64,000 nucleotides of DNA from Vicinamibacterales bacterium (GCA_937766455.1 CALLXD010000016.1:79862-143861), one strand, 5' to 3'; positions 36,016-48,419 are shown, counted from the stretch's first letter. Numbers and translations: made by a program. The notes: generated by a model from the letters alone, not told the origin.

Positions 36016-38118
36016 ATGTCGAGACAGGTCCCGCTCGCACGGTCGCGGAACATTGGCATCATGGCCCACATTGATGCCGGTAAGACGACCACGACGGAGC
36101 GCATCCTGTTCTATACCGGCATCACCTACAAGATCGGTGAGGTCCATGACGGGACCGCGGTCATGGACTGGATGGCCCAGGAGCAGGAGCGGGGCATTAC
36201 CATCACCTCCGCGGCCACGACCTGCATGTGGCGCGACCACCGAATCAATATTATCGATACCCCTGGACACGTCGACTTCACGGCAGAAGTGGAGCGGTCG
36301 CTCCGCGTGCTTGATGGTGCGGTGGCGGTGTTTGACGCCGTCGGTGGGGTGGAGCCGCAGTCAGAGACGGTGTGGCGGCAGGCCGACAAGTATCGTGTGC
36401 CTCGAATCTGTTTTGTCAATAAGATGGATCGGATCGGGGCTGATTTTGACCGCACAGTCACGCAGATTCGCGAGAAGCTCGAGGCGAACCCGGTAGCGGT
36501 TCAACTCCCGCTCGGGGCTGAGGCCGGATACGCCGGAATCATCGACCTGGTGCGGATGAAAGCGGTGCGGTATCACGACGAAGCGTTGGGCGCCGACCCG
36601 ACGATTGAGGACATTCCGGCGGATCGCATGGCGGCCGCGGTGGCCGCGCGGGAAACGTTGCTCGAGAAGGTCTGCGAAGTCGACGACCAGTTGCTGGAGA
36701 AGTATCTCCAGGGTACGCCCCTCGATGATGCCGAGGTGATCGCTGCTCTCCGGCGTCGCACGGTGGAGTCGGTGCGCGGCGAGGCCGCTCCCTTTGTGCC
36801 CGTGCTCTGTGGCAGCGCGTTCAAGAACAAGGGCGTGCAGCCGTTGATCGACGCGATCGTCGACTTTCTCCCCTCGCCCGAGGATGTGCTCCCGGTGGTT
36901 GGTGCCGACCCCACCGACGAGAGCATCGCTCTCGAACGACCGTCGGCCGACGACGCGCCGTTCTCGGCACTGGTATTTAAGATAATGACCGACTCGTATG
37001 TCGGTCAGCTTTCGTTTATTCGGGTGTATTCCGGTGTGATGTCCACCGGGACGACGATTTACAACCCACGGCTTGGTCGGAAGGAGCGCATCGGTCGGCT
37101 CCTGAAGATGCACGCCGACAAACGGGAAGAAATCGACACGGTGTACGCCGGAGACATTGCCGCCGCGGTGGGCCTGAAGAACGTCGCGACCGGGGACACA
37201 ATCTGCGACGTGAAGCGGCCCGTTGTCCTCGAGAGGATGGAGTTCCCGAAGCCGGTCATCACGCTGGCCATCGAACCGAGAACGAAGGCTGACCAGGAGA
37301 AGCTGGGGATGGGACTGGCCAAGCTGACCAGCGAGGACCCGACCTTCGAGGTTCGCACCGACGATGACACTGGCCAGGTCGTCATCTCTGGTATGGGCGA
37401 GCTCCACCTGGAGATCATCGTCGACAGGCTCCGGCGAGAATTCGATGTCGCGGCAACGGTAGGCCGGCCCCAGGTCGCATATCGCGAGACCCTGACCAAG
37501 GCATCTGAGGGCGAGCACCGGCATGTGAAGCAGACCGGCGGACGTGGCCAATACGGACATGTCAAGCTGCGTATCACGCCCGGAGAGTCCGGCGCCGGCG
37601 TCGTGTTCAAGAATGAAATTTTCGGTGGTTCAGTGCCGCGGGAGTTCATCGCGCCGATTGAGGCTGGTGTCAGAGAGTCCGTGACCACGGGCGTTCTGGC
37701 TGGCTACCCGATCGAGGATGTTACGGTCACGCTGTACGACGGCTCCTCGCATGACGTCGACTCCTCCGAGGTGGCGTTCAAGATCGCGGGCTCCATGGCG
37801 TTTCGTGACGCGGCCCGCCGCGCCGCGCCCATGCTGCTGGAACCGGTCATGAAGGTCGAGGTCGTGGTGCCCGAGGCCCACATGGGCGACGTCATTGCCG
37901 ACCTCAACAGCCGGCGCGGCAAGGTCCGCTCGATGGAGGCGCACGGTAGTACGCAGATCATCAATGCCCGCGCCCCGTTGGCTGCCATGTTCGGTTATGC
38001 CACCGAACTGCGGTCTCGGACGCAGGGCCGCGCAACCTACACAATGCACTTCGACCGCTACGAGCATGTCCCCCCGGTCGTCAGCGAGGAAATCGTGGCG
38101 CGGATCCAGGGAAGGTAA
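36016..38118 (+). CDS. fusA: elongation factor G (EF-G)
   Basis: Encodes 700 residues from ATG 36016, the standard length. G1 AHIDAGKT, switch [13 protein letters not shown]3 DTPGHVDF with the catalytic His, G4 NKMD. Domain IV and V motifs [14 protein letters not shown] and [13 protein letters not shown] are also present. It drives translocation. The frame is open back to GTG 35920, which follows GAGGA. That start, or ATG 36004, would add 32 or 4 residues with no counterpart in EF-G as I know it. I prefer 36016 because [20 protein letters not shown] is canonical. It is followed by the second tuf after 12 bases. Confidence 0.96.
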   Translation: MSRQVPLARSRNIGIMAHIDAGKTTTTERILFYTGITYKIGEVHDGTAVMDWMAQEQERGITITSAATTCMWRDHRINIIDTPGHVDFTAEVERSLRVLDGAVAVFDAVGGVEPQSETVWRQADKYRVPRICFVNKMDRIGADFDRTVTQIREKLEANPVAVQLPLGAEAGYAGIIDLVRMKAVRYHDEALGADPTIEDIPADRMAAAVAARETLLEKVCEVDDQLLEKYLQGTPLDDAEVIAALRRRTVESVRGEAAPFVPVLCGSAFKNKGVQPLIDAIVDFLPSPEDVLPVVGADPTDESIALERPSADDAPFSALVFKIMTDSYVGQLSFIRVYSGVMSTGTTIYNPRLGRKERIGRLLKMHADKREEIDTVYAGDIAAAVGLKNVATGDTICDVKRPVVLERMEFPKPVITLAIEPRTKADQEKLGMGLAKLTSEDPTFEVRTDDDTGQVVISGMGELHLEIIVDRLRREFDVAATVGRPQVAYRETLTKASEGEHRHVKQTGGRGQYGHVKLRITPGESGAGVVFKNEIFGGSVPREFIAPIEAGVRESVTTGVLAGYPIEDVTVTLYDGSSHDVDSSEVAFKIAGSMAFRDAARRAAPMLLEPVMKVEVVVPEAHMGDVIADLNSRRGKVRSMEAHGSTQIINARAPLAAMFGYATELRSRTQGRATYTMHFDRYEHVPPVVSEEIVARIQGR

Positions 38119-38130
38119 CAGGTAATCGCC

Positions 38131-39318
<1,188 letters not shown>

Positions 39319-39362
39319 CGCGCGGTCACACCTCATACACATCGAAGAAGGCTCAGACCACC

Positions 39363-39695
39363 ATGTCAATGTTTAGCGACAAAATCCGGATCCGTCTCAA
39401 GGCGTACGACCACCGGGTGCTCGATCAGTCGACATCAGAAATCGTCGACACGGCGCGACGCACCGGTGCGCGCCTCGCGGGCCCGATTCCGCTTCCGACG
39501 GATCTCAACAAGTGGACCGTGCTGCGCTCCCCGCACGTCGATAAGAAGTCGCGAGAACAGTTCGAGATTCGAACCCACAAGCGACTGATCGATATTTTTG
39601 AACCGACGCCGCAGACGGTTGACGCGCTCATGAAGCTCGACCTGCCGGCCGGGGTTGACGTGGAAATCAAGGCGTTCGGCAAAGACAACAAGTAG
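39363..39695 (+). CDS. rpsJ: small ribosomal subunit protein uS10
   Basis: Encodes 110 residues. [28 protein letters not shown] and [21 protein letters not shown] are typical. S10 also binds NusB in antitermination. First gene of the S10 operon, 44 bases after tuf. Confidence 0.98.
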   Translation: MSMFSDKIRIRLKAYDHRVLDQSTSEIVDTARRTGARLAGPIPLPTDLNKWTVLRSPHVDKKSREQFEIRTHKRLIDIFEPTPQTVDALMKLDLPAGVDVEIKAFGKDNK

Positions 39696-39710
39696 AACGG
39701 ACGAACGATC

Positions 39711-40382
39711 ATGGTGACCGGAATCCTCGGACGCAAAATCGGCATGACACAGGTGTTTGGTGACGACGGCGTCGTCACGCCTGCCACTGTCATCAAAGCT
39801 GGGCCCTGTGTGGTCGTGCAGCGGAAGACGGTGGAGCGGGACGGCTACGAAGCGGTGCAGCTTGGCCTCGTCGAAAGCGGTCCGGCCAAAGTGAACAAGC
39901 CCACAGCCGGCCACTACAAGAAGGCCAAGGTGCCGCCGACGCGGTTGCGTCGGGAATTCCCCATCAGCGAAGGGGGCGAGACGCCGGCCGAAGGCGAGCA
40001 GGTCGCGGCGACGCTCTTTGCCGACGGAGATCGAGTGGACGTCACGGGCGTGAGCCGAGGTAAAGGCTTCCAGGGCGTCATGAAGCGGCACGGCTTCTCA
40101 GGCGGCGGCGCCAGCCACGGGTCGATGTTTCATCGTGCGCCTGGTTCTATCGGCGCCTCGTCGTATCCCTCGCGCGTTATTAAGGGTATGCGTGGGCCGG
40201 GTCGCATGGGTGGCGACCGCGTGACCGTGCGGAATCTGCACGTGGTGCAGGTAGACGCCGCCGAACATGTGTTGGTGGTCAAAGGTGCTGTGCCAGGAGC
40301 GCCGGGTGGATACGTAATGGTGCGCAAGGCGATAGCGGGCGGCCGAGGGTCGGCGCCCGCGCCTGCGGCACCCAAGCAGTAG
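39711..40382 (+). CDS. rplC: large ribosomal subunit protein uL3
   Basis: Encodes 223 residues. [58 protein letters not shown] are typical. The long central finger reaches the peptidyl-transferase centre; the Gln of the GxSxG-Q modification region is within normal sequence. The tail is Ala/Pro-rich but short. Confidence 0.98.
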   Translation: MVTGILGRKIGMTQVFGDDGVVTPATVIKAGPCVVVQRKTVERDGYEAVQLGLVESGPAKVNKPTAGHYKKAKVPPTRLRREFPISEGGETPAEGEQVAATLFADGDRVDVTGVSRGKGFQGVMKRHGFSGGGASHGSMFHRAPGSIGASSYPSRVIKGMRGPGRMGGDRVTVRNLHVVQVDAAEHVLVVKGAVPGAPGGYVMVRKAIAGGRGSAPAPAAPKQ

Positions 40383-40409
40383 TCGACGTAGCAACGGATG
40401 GATTGCACC

Positions 40410-41033
40410 ATGACTGTGGACGTCGTTGATTCGCGAAACGAGAAAGTCGGGGCCCTTGAGGTCAGCGACGAAGTGTTCGGTGGCCGAGTGAACACCGACG
40501 TGATCTGGGAGGCGGTTGTGCATCAACTCGCCTCCGAGCGTCGCGGCACGGCTGCCACCAAGACCCGAGGCAAGGTCAGCGGGACCGGCAAGAAGCCGTG
40601 GCGCCAGAAAGGGACGGGGCGCGCGCGGGTAGGCGAGGCCCGGAACCCGCTGTGGCGTGGTGGTGGCGTCGTGTTCGGTCCGCACCCGCGCAGCTATGCC
40701 TACCCACTGCCCAAGAAGGTCATTCGGGGCGGGTTGCGAGCGGCATTGACCCAGAAGTTCAAGGAGGAGGGCATCCTCGTTGTCGACCAGCTCTCCGCCG
40801 AGGAGCCACGGACGCGGCACGCGACTGAGTTGCTGAATCGACTCGATCTCTCGGGTAAGACGCTGTTCGTCGACGTGAAGCCGGACGCGAACCTGGCACT
40901 CGCCGTACGCAACATCAGTGGGATCCGTATCTCGTCGACCAACCAGGTGAGCGCCCGGGATGTCGTCGATGCCGGACGGGTCGTCATGACCCGGGCCGCA
41001 CTCGAGCGACTTGAGCAGGTGCTAGCATCATGA
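40410..41033 (+). CDS. rplD: large ribosomal subunit protein uL4
   Basis: Encodes 207 residues from ATG 40410; ATG 40398, in frame, would add four residues. KPWRQKGTGRARVGEARNPLWRGGGVVFGPHPR is the exit-tunnel loop and RGGLRAALTQKFKEE the globular part. In E. coli L4 autoregulates the S10 operon. It overlaps rplW by four bases. Confidence 0.97.
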   Translation: MTVDVVDSRNEKVGALEVSDEVFGGRVNTDVIWEAVVHQLASERRGTAATKTRGKVSGTGKKPWRQKGTGRARVGEARNPLWRGGGVVFGPHPRSYAYPLPKKVIRGGLRAALTQKFKEEGILVVDQLSAEEPRTRHATELLNRLDLSGKTLFVDVKPDANLALAVRNISGIRISSTNQVSARDVVDAGRVVMTRAALERLEQVLAS

Positions 41034-41320
41034 AAGCAACCGAAGTCATTCGGCGCCCGCTCATTACCGAGAAAACGACGCTTCAGCGTGAGGACGGGCT
41101 GACCATTGTGCTCGAGGTGGCGATGCGGGCCACGAAAATTGAAATTAAGCAGGCTGTCGAACACCTGTTGGGCTCGAAGGTGGCGAGTGTGCGCACGGCC
41201 ATCAACCACGGCAAGGTGAAGCGGCAGGGACGTTTCTTTGGGCAGCGGCCGGATTGGAAAAAGGCGTATGTGCGCCTCCGAGCCGGTGAGAAGGTGCCTG
41301 AATTCCTTGAGGGTGCGTAG
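41030..41320 (+). CDS. rplW: large ribosomal subunit protein uL23
   Basis: Encodes 96 residues and starts in the rplD stop. IRRPLITEKTTLQRE, VAMRATKIEIKQAVEHLLGSKV and the loop with KRQGRFFGQRPDWKKAYVRL are typical. It docks trigger factor and SRP at the tunnel exit. Confidence 0.97.
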   Translation: MKATEVIRRPLITEKTTLQREDGLTIVLEVAMRATKIEIKQAVEHLLGSKVASVRTAINHGKVKRQGRFFGQRPDWKKAYVRLRAGEKVPEFLEGA

Positions 41321-41364
41321 GCTAGTCGCAGTGTGCGGGTGACGGCGAACACCGAGTCAAGACC

Positions 41365-42195
41365 ATGGCAATTCGTAAATACAATCCCACATCACCGGGT
41401 CGGCGTTTTCAGACGGTGGCGGTGTTCGATGAGATCACCGAGACAAAGCCCTATAAGCCGCTGACCGAACCGCTCACCAAGAGCGGTGGCCGGAACAATC
41501 AGGGCCGGATCACGATGTGGCAACGGGGCGGTGGGCACAAGCGTACCTATCGCGTGATCGATTTCAAGCGCGACAAGCCGGATGTGCCCGGCAAAGTGGC
41601 GACGATCGAGTACGACCCCAACCGGTCGGCCCGGATCGCGTTAGTGGCGTATGCGGATGGCGAGAAGCGCTATATCCTCCAGCCCGTCGGTGTGAAGGTG
41701 GGCGACGCCGTCATTGCGGGTGACCGCGTGGATATTCTGCCGGGCAACGCGTTGCCGCTGAAGAATATTCCGCTCGGCACGCAGTTGCACAACGTGGAGA
41801 TGAAGCCGGGCAAGGGCGGTCAGATTGCGCGCAGTGCAGGTTCTTCGGTGCAGCTGATAGCCAAAGAGGGTAACTACGCCTCGCTGCGGATGCCCTCCGG
41901 CGAGGTCCGGCGCATTCTTAAAGAATGCGTGGCCACCGTTGGCCAAGTGGGCAATGTCGATCATGAGAACATCTCGATCGGCAAAGCGGGGCGCTCGCGA
42001 TGGCTAGGCCGGCGACCCAATGTGCGTGGCGTCGCGATGAACCCCGTTGACCATCCGTTGGGCGGTGGTGAAGGCAGTACCGCTGGGGGGCGCCATCCGG
42101 TGTCACCGTGGGGCCAGCCGAGCAAGGGTTATAAGACCCGGGGTCGGAAGCCGTCCGACAGATTCATCACGCAACGTCGGAAGCGACGGAAGTGA
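41365..42195 (+). CDS. rplB: large ribosomal subunit protein uL2
   Basis: Encodes 276 residues. [63 protein letters not shown] and [25 protein letters not shown], including the conserved His near the peptidyl-transferase centre, are all intact. Confidence 0.98.
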   Translation: MAIRKYNPTSPGRRFQTVAVFDEITETKPYKPLTEPLTKSGGRNNQGRITMWQRGGGHKRTYRVIDFKRDKPDVPGKVATIEYDPNRSARIALVAYADGEKRYILQPVGVKVGDAVIAGDRVDILPGNALPLKNIPLGTQLHNVEMKPGKGGQIARSAGSSVQLIAKEGNYASLRMPSGEVRRILKECVATVGQVGNVDHENISIGKAGRSRWLGRRPNVRGVAMNPVDHPLGGGEGSTAGGRHPVSPWGQPSKGYKTRGRKPSDRFITQRRKRRK

Positions 42196-42236
42196 CCGAG
42201 CAGAGGCTGAATGACGGGAATTAAGACGAGGCGTGT

Positions 42237-42527
42237 ATGAGTCGATCGCTGAAAAAAGGACCGTTCGTGGACCTGCCACTGCTGGAGAAGATCGAGGTCA
42301 TGAACCGGGCAGGTGACCGGAAGGTGATCAAGACGTGGTCGCGGCGCTCCACGGTGGTGCCGGAGATGGTCGGACATACCATCGCGGTGCACAACGGCAA
42401 GAAATTCATCCCGGTGTATCTCACTGAGAACATGGTGGGCCACAAGCTCGGCGAATTTTCGCCGACGCGCCTGTTTCGTGGACACACGGGCAAGCGTGAC
42501 AAGGCCGCACCGGTCAGGAAGGGCTGA
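42237..42527 (+). CDS. rpsS: small ribosomal subunit protein uS19
   Basis: Encodes 96 residues. [49 protein letters not shown] and [12 protein letters not shown] are typical. It contacts the A-site finger and forms a dimer with S13. Confidence 0.98.
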   Translation: MSRSLKKGPFVDLPLLEKIEVMNRAGDRKVIKTWSRRSTVVPEMVGHTIAVHNGKKFIPVYLTENMVGHKLGEFSPTRLFRGHTGKRDKAAPVRKG

Positions 42528-42532
42528 GGGCG

Positions 42533-43075
42533 ATGATTGAAGGGCGGGCCACGGCCCGATACGTCCGGACCTCGGCTCAAAAGGCCGGTCTCGTGATGGA
42601 TCTGATACGGGGGAAGAACGTCGACTTGGCGCTCTCCACGTTACGTTTTTCTGGGAAGCGTATTGCCAAGGATATCGAGAAGGTTCTGCGGTCTGCGGTG
42701 GCCAACGCGCAGCAGAAGGATGGCGCCAGCGGCGACGCCGACCGGATGTTTGTTGCGGGCTGTTACGCGGACCAGGGACCGTCACAAAAGCGGATCCGTC
42801 CCGCGCCCATGGGCCGCGCGTTTCGCATACAGAAGCGCACGGCCCATCTGACGGTCCAGGTCGAGGAGCGTCCTCAGGCGGTGGTCCGGGTGCCGGCGCG
42901 GCCCCCCGAAAGCGGCGCCGATGCCGCTGCGACCGACCGCCCGGAGAAACCCGCCCGACGTAAGGCGCGGAAATCGCCGCAATCGTCGGCGAGCGAGAGC
43001 GATGCCATGAAGGCGACGGCTACGACGGAGGACACGGCCGCTCCGACCGAGTCCGCCACGAAGGAGTCCGACTAG
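42533..43075 (+). CDS. rplV: large ribosomal subunit protein uL22 with long charged tail
   Basis: Encodes 180 residues (usual 110-120). The core to about residue 118 is typical (ATARYVRTSAQKAGLVMDLIRGKNV, RIRPAPMGRAFRIQKRTAHLTV), including the tunnel hairpin. The C-terminal 60 residues are low complexity: first basic (PARRKARKSPQSSAS), then acidic with Ala/Thr/Glu. The stop is directly followed by the rpsC start. Confidence 0.97.
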   Translation: MIEGRATARYVRTSAQKAGLVMDLIRGKNVDLALSTLRFSGKRIAKDIEKVLRSAVANAQQKDGASGDADRMFVAGCYADQGPSQKRIRPAPMGRAFRIQKRTAHLTVQVEERPQAVVRVPARPPESGADAAATDRPEKPARRKARKSPQSSASESDAMKATATTEDTAAPTESATKESD

Positions 43076-43756
43076 ATGGGGCAGAAGGTTCACCCGTACG
43101 GGTTCAGGCTGGGCTTCAACAAGACCTGGCGATCACGCTGGTACGCCGACCGCGACTACGCGAAGCTGCTGCACGAGGATCTCGCTTTGCGCGCAGATCT
43201 CAAGAAGCGTTTCGCGCACGCCGGGGTATCGAAGATCGAGATCGAGCGCGCGGCCAACAAGCTGAAGATTGACATCTGCACCTCGCGACCCGGCATCATC
43301 ATCGGGCGCAAAGGCACCGAGGTCGATAAGCTGAAGACGGAGATTCAGCAGCGGACCAAGCGTGAGGTCTTTATCAATATTCAGGAAATTCAAAAGCCTG
43401 AGCTCGATGCGCAGCTGATCGGCGAATCGGTGGCCCTGCAACTCGTAAAGCGCGTCGCATTCCGACGTGCGATGCGGAAAGCGGTGGAATCCGCCCTTCG
43501 GTTCGGGGCTCGGGGTATCAAGATTCGAGTCGGTGGCCGGTTGAACGGCGCTGAAATCGCTCGGAACGAGTGGTACCTCCACGGACAGCTACCCCTTCAG
43601 ACCCTGCGGGCGGATATCGACTACGGATTCGCCGAGGCTCACACCACCTACGGGCAGCTGGGCGTGAAGGTGTGGCTCTACAAAGGGGATCGGCACGAGC
43701 CCCAACTGGCCCGTGATGAAGAGTACAAGGCACCACGTCGGGGTGGCCGGGCCTAG
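43076..43756 (+). CDS. rpsC: small ribosomal subunit protein uS3
   Basis: Encodes 226 residues. [19 protein letters not shown] domain [16 protein letters not shown] and the C-terminal [20 protein letters not shown] are typical. It forms part of the mRNA entry helicase. ATG 43076 abuts the rplV stop. Confidence 0.98.
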   Translation: MGQKVHPYGFRLGFNKTWRSRWYADRDYAKLLHEDLALRADLKKRFAHAGVSKIEIERAANKLKIDICTSRPGIIIGRKGTEVDKLKTEIQQRTKREVFINIQEIQKPELDAQLIGESVALQLVKRVAFRRAMRKAVESALRFGARGIKIRVGGRLNGAEIARNEWYLHGQLPLQTLRADIDYGFAEAHTTYGQLGVKVWLYKGDRHEPQLARDEEYKAPRRGGRA

Positions 43757-43786
43757 GGCCGGCAGCGATTACGAGGGTATTTCGTC

Positions 43787-44212
43787 ATGTTGATGCCAAA
43801 GAAGGTCAAGCATCGGAAGCAACATCGTGGTCGTATGACCGGCAAGGCCTGGCTCGGCTCGTCAGTGTCATTCGGTGACTACGGGTTGCGAGCGCTGGAG
43901 CCGTGCTGGCTCACGGACCGCCAGATCGAAGCCGCGCGGGTCGCTATGACTCGTTTCATCAAGCGCGGTGGAAAAATCTGGATCCGGGTGTTCCCAGACA
44001 AACCGATCACCAAGAAACCGCAGGAAACCCGGATGGGTAAGGGTAAGGGTTCACCTGAGGGGTGGGTCGCGGTGGTCAAGCAAGGCCGCATTCTCTTTGA
44101 GATGGAGGGCGTCGATGCGGCCACTGCCCGCCAGGCCATGAAGCTTGCCTCGGCGAAGTTGCCCATTCATACCAGATTCGCCACTCGCTTTGGCGAAGGC
44201 GAGGTGTCATGA
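43787..44212 (+). CDS. rplP: large ribosomal subunit protein uL16
   Basis: Encodes 141 residues. [49 protein letters not shown] and [26 protein letters not shown] are typical. It positions A-site tRNA. It overlaps rpmC by four bases. Confidence 0.98.
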   Translation: MLMPKKVKHRKQHRGRMTGKAWLGSSVSFGDYGLRALEPCWLTDRQIEAARVAMTRFIKRGGKIWIRVFPDKPITKKPQETRMGKGKGSPEGWVAVVKQGRILFEMEGVDAATARQAMKLASAKLPIHTRFATRFGEGEVS

Positions 44213-44433
44213 CCAAGGTCGCTGAGTTGCGTGAGCTTGGTGTGCCGGACCTCGAGCGGCGTGAGGGCGAGCTGGCTGAGGAAATATTTCGGCTGAGGTT
44301 GCAGCATTCGATGGGGCAGCAGGAAGCGGCCCGGAAGCTGACAGACAGTCGGCGCGATTTGGCCCGGGTGAAGACGCTCCTGAGAGAGAACGCTCTGTCG
44401 GCGTCGACCCCGGCCTCAACGACCGAGGCGTAA
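44209..44433 (+). CDS. rpmC: large ribosomal subunit protein uL29
   Basis: Encodes 74 residues. [34 protein letters not shown] and [14 protein letters not shown] are the usual two-helix hairpin. Its last dozen residues are Ser/Ala/Thr/Pro-rich ([11 protein letters not shown]), a mild version of the tails seen on other ribosomal proteins here. Confidence 0.96.
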   Translation: MTKVAELRELGVPDLERREGELAEEIFRLRLQHSMGQQEAARKLTDSRRDLARVKTLLRENALSASTPASTTEA

Positions 44434-44447
44434 GCGGACGCAGAGAT

Positions 44448-44702
44448 ATGGGAACCAAGGCAGAAATTCAAGGCGTCGTGGTAAGCGACAAGATGGACCA
44501 AAGTATCGTGGTGGCGGTGGAGCGCAAGGTGCGCCACCCGCTCTACGGCAAGATTCAGCGCCGTACGTCGAAATTCATGGCGCACGACGCAACCAACGAC
44601 ATCAAGGTCGGCGACACCGTGGCCCTCGTCGAAACGCGTCCGTTGAGCCGCCGCAAGCGCTGGGCGGTGACGCGAGTCATCCAGCGGTCGCAGGTCATCT
44701 AG
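44448..44702 (+). CDS. rpsQ: small ribosomal subunit protein uS17
   Basis: Encodes 84 residues. [33 protein letters not shown] and [22 protein letters not shown] are typical. It binds 16S rRNA early in assembly. Confidence 0.98.
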   Translation: MGTKAEIQGVVVSDKMDQSIVVAVERKVRHPLYGKIQRRTSKFMAHDATNDIKVGDTVALVETRPLSRRKRWAVTRVIQRSQVI

Positions 44703-44735
44703 CGGGTAGCAGCAGGCTGTAGAGCGAGACCGACC

Positions 44736-45104
44736 ATGATCCAGATGCAGACGACCCTTGAGGTCGCAGACAACTCCGGAGCCCGCAAGCTCGCGGTCAT
44801 CAATCCGATTGGTGGTGCGACCGGCCGGTTCGCAGGCCTCGGTGACGTTGTCACCGCGTCGGTCAAGGAGGCCGTGCCTCGTTCGGCCGTCAAGAAGGGC
44901 CAGGTCGTTCGGGCGGTCATCGTCCGGACCGCCAAGGAGTACCGTCGGCGGGACGGTAGCTATATTCGCTTCGACCGAAACGCGGCCGTGCTGGTAAACG
45001 AACAGGGAGAGCCGGTAGGCACCCGCGTCTTTGGCCCGGTGGCGCGTGAGCTCCGGGAGCGCAAGTTCATGAAAATCATCTCCCTCGCGCCGGAGGTGCT
45101 GTAG
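44736..45104 (+). CDS. rplN: large ribosomal subunit protein uL14
   Basis: Encodes 122 residues. [57 protein letters not shown] and [28 protein letters not shown] are typical. First gene of the spc group. Confidence 0.98.
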   Translation: MIQMQTTLEVADNSGARKLAVINPIGGATGRFAGLGDVVTASVKEAVPRSAVKKGQVVRAVIVRTAKEYRRRDGSYIRFDRNAAVLVNEQGEPVGTRVFGPVARELRERKFMKIISLAPEVL

Positions 45105-45146
45105 AGAAGGAGGCGGAACTTGTTCCTCTGACTTCTGGAGCTAACC

Positions 45147-45479
45147 ATGTCGAGCATTCAAACCCCGATCCGGAAAAACGACAACGTGATTGTCGTCACC
45201 GGAAAGGACCGTGGCAAGCGGGGACGCGTACTGCGTTTGGTGCCGGGTAAGAACCGGCTCATCGTGGAGGGTGTGAACTTCATGAAGCGTCACACCAAAC
45301 CGAACCCCGGGCAGAACGTGAAGGGCGGCGTGGTCGAGAGCGAGGCACCGCTCCATGCGTCCAATGTGCAGATTGTCTGTCCCGAATGTAGCGCGCCGAC
45401 CCGCATAGGCCGGCGTCTACTCGGCGACGGTCGGAAAGTCAGGATTTGTCGCAAGTGCGACGGGGTCGTCGACCGATGA
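45147..45479 (+). CDS. rplX: large ribosomal subunit protein uL24 with C-terminal Cys pairs
   Basis: Encodes 110 residues. The KOW domain [21 protein letters not shown] and [17 protein letters not shown] are typical. The C-terminal part carries [13 protein letters not shown] and [11 protein letters not shown], two C-x2-C pairs that could bind zinc. Some bacterial L24 proteins keep such pairs and others have lost them. It overlaps rplE by four bases. Confidence 0.97.
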   Translation: MSSIQTPIRKNDNVIVVTGKDRGKRGRVLRLVPGKNRLIVEGVNFMKRHTKPNPGQNVKGGVVESEAPLHASNVQIVCPECSAPTRIGRRLLGDGRKVRICRKCDGVVDR

Positions 45480-46018
45480 ACCGATTGCAAGAGCGATATC
45501 ACAAGACGGTTGTCCCCGCGCTCACGAAGGAGTTTGGGTACACGAACACGATGGCGGTGCCGAAGATACAGCGCGTCGTCGTGAACATGGGCATCGGCGA
45601 TGCCACACAGAACGCCAAGCTGATTGATATCGGCAGCGGTGAACTGGGTCAGGTGACCGGCCAAAAACCGGTGACGACCAAGGCGCGCAAGTCCATCGCC
45701 CAATTCAAGGTCAGGCAAGGTCAGGCCATCGGCGCGATGGTGACACTGCGCCGGGACCGCATGTATGAGTTTCTGGACCGGCTGATCGGGATTGCCTTGC
45801 CTCGCGTTCGAGACTTCCGTGGCGTGTCCCCCACCGGGTTCGATGGGCGCGGCAACTACACACTGGGTCTGCGCGACCAGTTAATGTTTATTGAAATCGA
45901 CTACATGACGGTCGACAAGTCACGCGGCATGAACGTGTCGGTGGTGACGACCGCCAAGACTGACGAAGAAGGCCGGCGATTGCTCAAGCTTATGGGCATG
46001 CCGTTCCGAGCAAACTAG
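45476..46018 (+). CDS. rplE: large ribosomal subunit protein uL5
   Basis: Encodes 180 residues from ATG 45476, in the rplX stop. [52 protein letters not shown] and [24 protein letters not shown] are typical. It binds 5S rRNA and P-site tRNA. Confidence 0.98.
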   Translation: MNRLQERYHKTVVPALTKEFGYTNTMAVPKIQRVVVNMGIGDATQNAKLIDIGSGELGQVTGQKPVTTKARKSIAQFKVRQGQAIGAMVTLRRDRMYEFLDRLIGIALPRVRDFRGVSPTGFDGRGNYTLGLRDQLMFIEIDYMTVDKSRGMNVSVVTTAKTDEEGRRLLKLMGMPFRAN

Positions 46019-46030
46019 GCTGGGGCTGAT

Positions 46031-46216
46031 ATGGCTACGACCGCGAAAATCGCCAAAGAGAAGAAAACGCCGAAGTTCAAGGTGCGGTCACGGAACCGGT
46101 GCCAACTGTGCGGCCGGCCACGTGCCTTTTTACGCAAGTTCGCCTTGTGCCGCTTGTGTTTCCGTAAGTTGGCACTTGAGGGCGACGTTGCCGGTGTGAC
46201 CAAGAGCAGCTGGTGA
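46031..46216 (+). CDS. rpsZ: small ribosomal subunit protein uS14, zinc form (type Z)
   Basis: Encodes 61 residues, the short zinc-binding S14. [28 protein letters not shown] supplies two C-x2-C pairs. Located between rplE and rpsH as usual. Confidence 0.97.
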   Translation: MATTAKIAKEKKTPKFKVRSRNRCQLCGRPRAFLRKFALCRLCFRKLALEGDVAGVTKSSW

Positions 46217-46276
46217 CGCGAACCGGTCGCCGGTTCGAGGCCGGCGGCACCGCAGTAGGACGGGAACTAGAGAGTT

Positions 46277-46687
46277 ATGACTGATTCCATCGCCGACATG
46301 TTGACGCGTATTCGCAACGCCACGGCCATCCAGCGGAAACGCGTGGATGTTCCGGCCTCACGGCTCAAGGCGGAGGTCGCGCGCATTCTGCAGAACGAAG
46401 GCTACATACACGCGTTCAAGAACGTCGAGATCGTTGTGGAGAAGGGGCAGATGGCCCGCCCGATGATCCGTATCCAGCTGAAGTACGGCGCGCGCGGCGA
46501 AAACGTCATCTCCGGCATCCAGCGAGTCAGCCGGCCCGGGCGTCGGGTTTACTTCGGTCGCGACAACGTGCCGCCGGTCCTCGCGGGTTTGGGGACCAGC
46601 ATATTGACCACGTCGCGCGGTGTGATGACAGGACGTCAGGCCACGGCGGCCGGCGTCGGCGGCGAAGTCTTGTGCAACGTCTGGTAA
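46277..46687 (+). CDS. rpsH: small ribosomal subunit protein uS8
   Basis: Encodes 136 residues. [26 protein letters not shown] and [29 protein letters not shown] are typical. S8 represses the spc operon in E. coli by binding mRNA near rplE. Confidence 0.98.
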   Translation: MTDSIADMLTRIRNATAIQRKRVDVPASRLKAEVARILQNEGYIHAFKNVEIVVEKGQMARPMIRIQLKYGARGENVISGIQRVSRPGRRVYFGRDNVPPVLAGLGTSILTTSRGVMTGRQATAAGVGGEVLCNVW

Positions 46688-46697
46688 AGGTCACGTC

Positions 46698-47234
46698 ATG
46701 TCGCGAATAGGTAAGCAACCGATTCCGATCCCTAGTGGGGTCACCGTCCAGATTTCGTCCGACGCGGTCGAGGTCAAAGGACCCAAAGGGACGCTGCGTC
46801 AACCGCTGCCCCCAGGGGTAACCGTCGAAATGGAAGACGGACAGCTGCAAGCCAAGCCCGAGAGGGACGAGCGGGCACTGCGGAAATTCCACGGCCTTGC
46901 GCGTAGCTTGGTCGCCAACGCGGTGACCGGCGTATCCGAGGGCTTCAGTAAGCAACTCGATATCGTGGGTATCGGGTATCGGGCTGAGGTGTCTGGCCAG
47001 CGGATGACGCTGGCCCTCGGCTACTCCCATCCGGTGATCTTTCCGATTCCAGACGGCATCGGCGTGACCGTGGATAGTCAGACGCATCTGGTCGTGTCGG
47101 GGATTGATCGACAGCTCGTGGGCCAGGTGGCCGCGAACATTCGCAGTTTACGGAAGCCGGATCCCTATAAGCAGAAAGGGATCCGCTATACCGGTGAAGT
47201 ACTGAAGAAAAAGGTCGGGAAGACCGGGGCCTAG
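46698..47234 (+). CDS. rplF: large ribosomal subunit protein uL6
   Basis: Encodes 178 residues. [48 protein letters not shown] and [26 protein letters not shown] are typical. It lies close to the sarcin-ricin loop. Confidence 0.98.
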   Translation: MSRIGKQPIPIPSGVTVQISSDAVEVKGPKGTLRQPLPPGVTVEMEDGQLQAKPERDERALRKFHGLARSLVANAVTGVSEGFSKQLDIVGIGYRAEVSGQRMTLALGYSHPVIFPIPDGIGVTVDSQTHLVVSGIDRQLVGQVAANIRSLRKPDPYKQKGIRYTGEVLKKKVGKTGA

Positions 47235-47260
47235 TTAGAGGCAGACGGGTTGAACGGGTC

Positions 47261-47635
47261 ATGAAGGTAAAGACGAAGAAGGATCGACGTCGGCGGATCG
47301 CGCTGCGGAAGCGCAAGGTCATCACCGGGACGGCGGAACGCCCGAGACTGGCCGTGTTTCGCAGTTTGTCTCATATCTCGGCTCAGGTCATTGACGACCT
47401 GACCGGCACCACGGTTGCGTCCGCCTCGAGTACCGAACCGACGATCAAGGCGGGCTTGGCCGATGGCGCACGCGGCAGCAATGTCGCCGGTGCCCAGGTC
47501 ATTGGCCGGCTGGTGGCGGAGCGGGCGCTCGAGAAGGGCATCACCAGCGTGGTGTTCGACCGGGGCGGATTTCTGTATCACGGGCGCGTGCGCAAGGTAG
47601 CGGACGCGGCGCGTGATGCTGGTCTCAAGTTCTGA
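47261..47635 (+). CDS. rplR: large ribosomal subunit protein uL18
   Basis: Encodes 124 residues. [35 protein letters not shown] and [28 protein letters not shown] are typical. It binds 5S rRNA with L5. Confidence 0.98.
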   Translation: MKVKTKKDRRRRIALRKRKVITGTAERPRLAVFRSLSHISAQVIDDLTGTTVASASSTEPTIKAGLADGARGSNVAGAQVIGRLVAERALEKGITSVVFDRGGFLYHGRVRKVADAARDAGLKF

Positions 47636-47654
47636 AGGACTGCGGCACACTGTC

Positions 47655-48179
47655 ATGAAACAGACGCGACCGAAGATCAACCCGGCAGACTTCGACCTCA
47701 AGGACACGGTCATCACGATCAATCGTGTGACCAAGGTCGTGAAGGGCGGCAAGAACCTGAGCTTCAGCGCTCTGGTCGTCGTCGGCGATGCCAACGGCGT
47801 TGCGGGCTACGGCATTGGCAAAGCAAAAGAGGTGCCCTCGGCGATCAAGAAGGGCATCGAAGCCGCGAAGAAGGCGCTGGTGCGTGTGCCGCTGAGTGGC
47901 ACCACCATTCCACATCGGATCCTTGGTCGGTTCGGGGCTGGCCGCGTGCTCTTGAAGCCCGCGCCAGACGGCACCGGGATCATTGCGGGCGGTGCGGTGC
48001 GCGCGGTCCTGGAAGCGGCCGGAATTCAGAATATCGTGACCAAGTCGCTGGGCACCGACAATCCGCACAACGTTGTACACGCGACGTTTGCGGGGCTCAC
48101 CGAACTCAAAGATCCCGCGGATATCGCCCGGCTGCGTGGCATTGAACTCGAGGATCTGATCGCACAACCAACCGCCTAG
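47655..48179 (+). CDS. rpsE: small ribosomal subunit protein uS5
   Basis: Encodes 174 residues from ATG 47655; upstream in-frame codons overlap rpl[41 protein letters not shown] and [22 protein letters not shown] are typical. It is part of the mRNA helicase and decoding fidelity region. Confidence 0.97.
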   Translation: MKQTRPKINPADFDLKDTVITINRVTKVVKGGKNLSFSALVVVGDANGVAGYGIGKAKEVPSAIKKGIEAAKKALVRVPLSGTTIPHRILGRFGAGRVLLKPAPDGTGIIAGGAVRAVLEAAGIQNIVTKSLGTDNPHNVVHATFAGLTELKDPADIARLRGIELEDLIAQPTA

Positions 48180-48215
48180 GTAGGCACGTGGCGATTGGAT
48201 GAGGCAGGTAGCAAC

Positions 48216-48419
48216 ATGACCAATACAGCGAGCGCCGGTCACGTCAAAGTGACGCTCGTGCGCAGCACGATCGGGTTTAACAAAAGCCAAGCGGAAGTTG
48301 TCAGGGGGCTCGGCCTGCGCCGCATCCGGCACACCGTGGAAGTCAAGGATGTTCCGTCGATACGCGGCATGATCCGGAAGGTCCGGCATCTGGTTCGCGT
48401 CAGTGAGGTGGACGCCTGA
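48216..48419 (+). CDS. rpmD: large ribosomal subunit protein uL30
   Basis: Encodes 67 residues from ATG 48216. [45 protein letters not shown] are typical. Its stop shares a base with the rplO start (TGATG). Confidence 0.96.
   Translation: MTNTASAGHVKVTLVRSTIGFNKSQAEVVRGLGLRRIRHTVEVKDVPSIRGMIRKVRHLVRVSEVDA

Noticed and set aside
36361..37560. 399-residue open frame opposite fusA
   Set aside because: Antisense shadow of a strongly conserved gene; composition is that of a reverse-frame translation.
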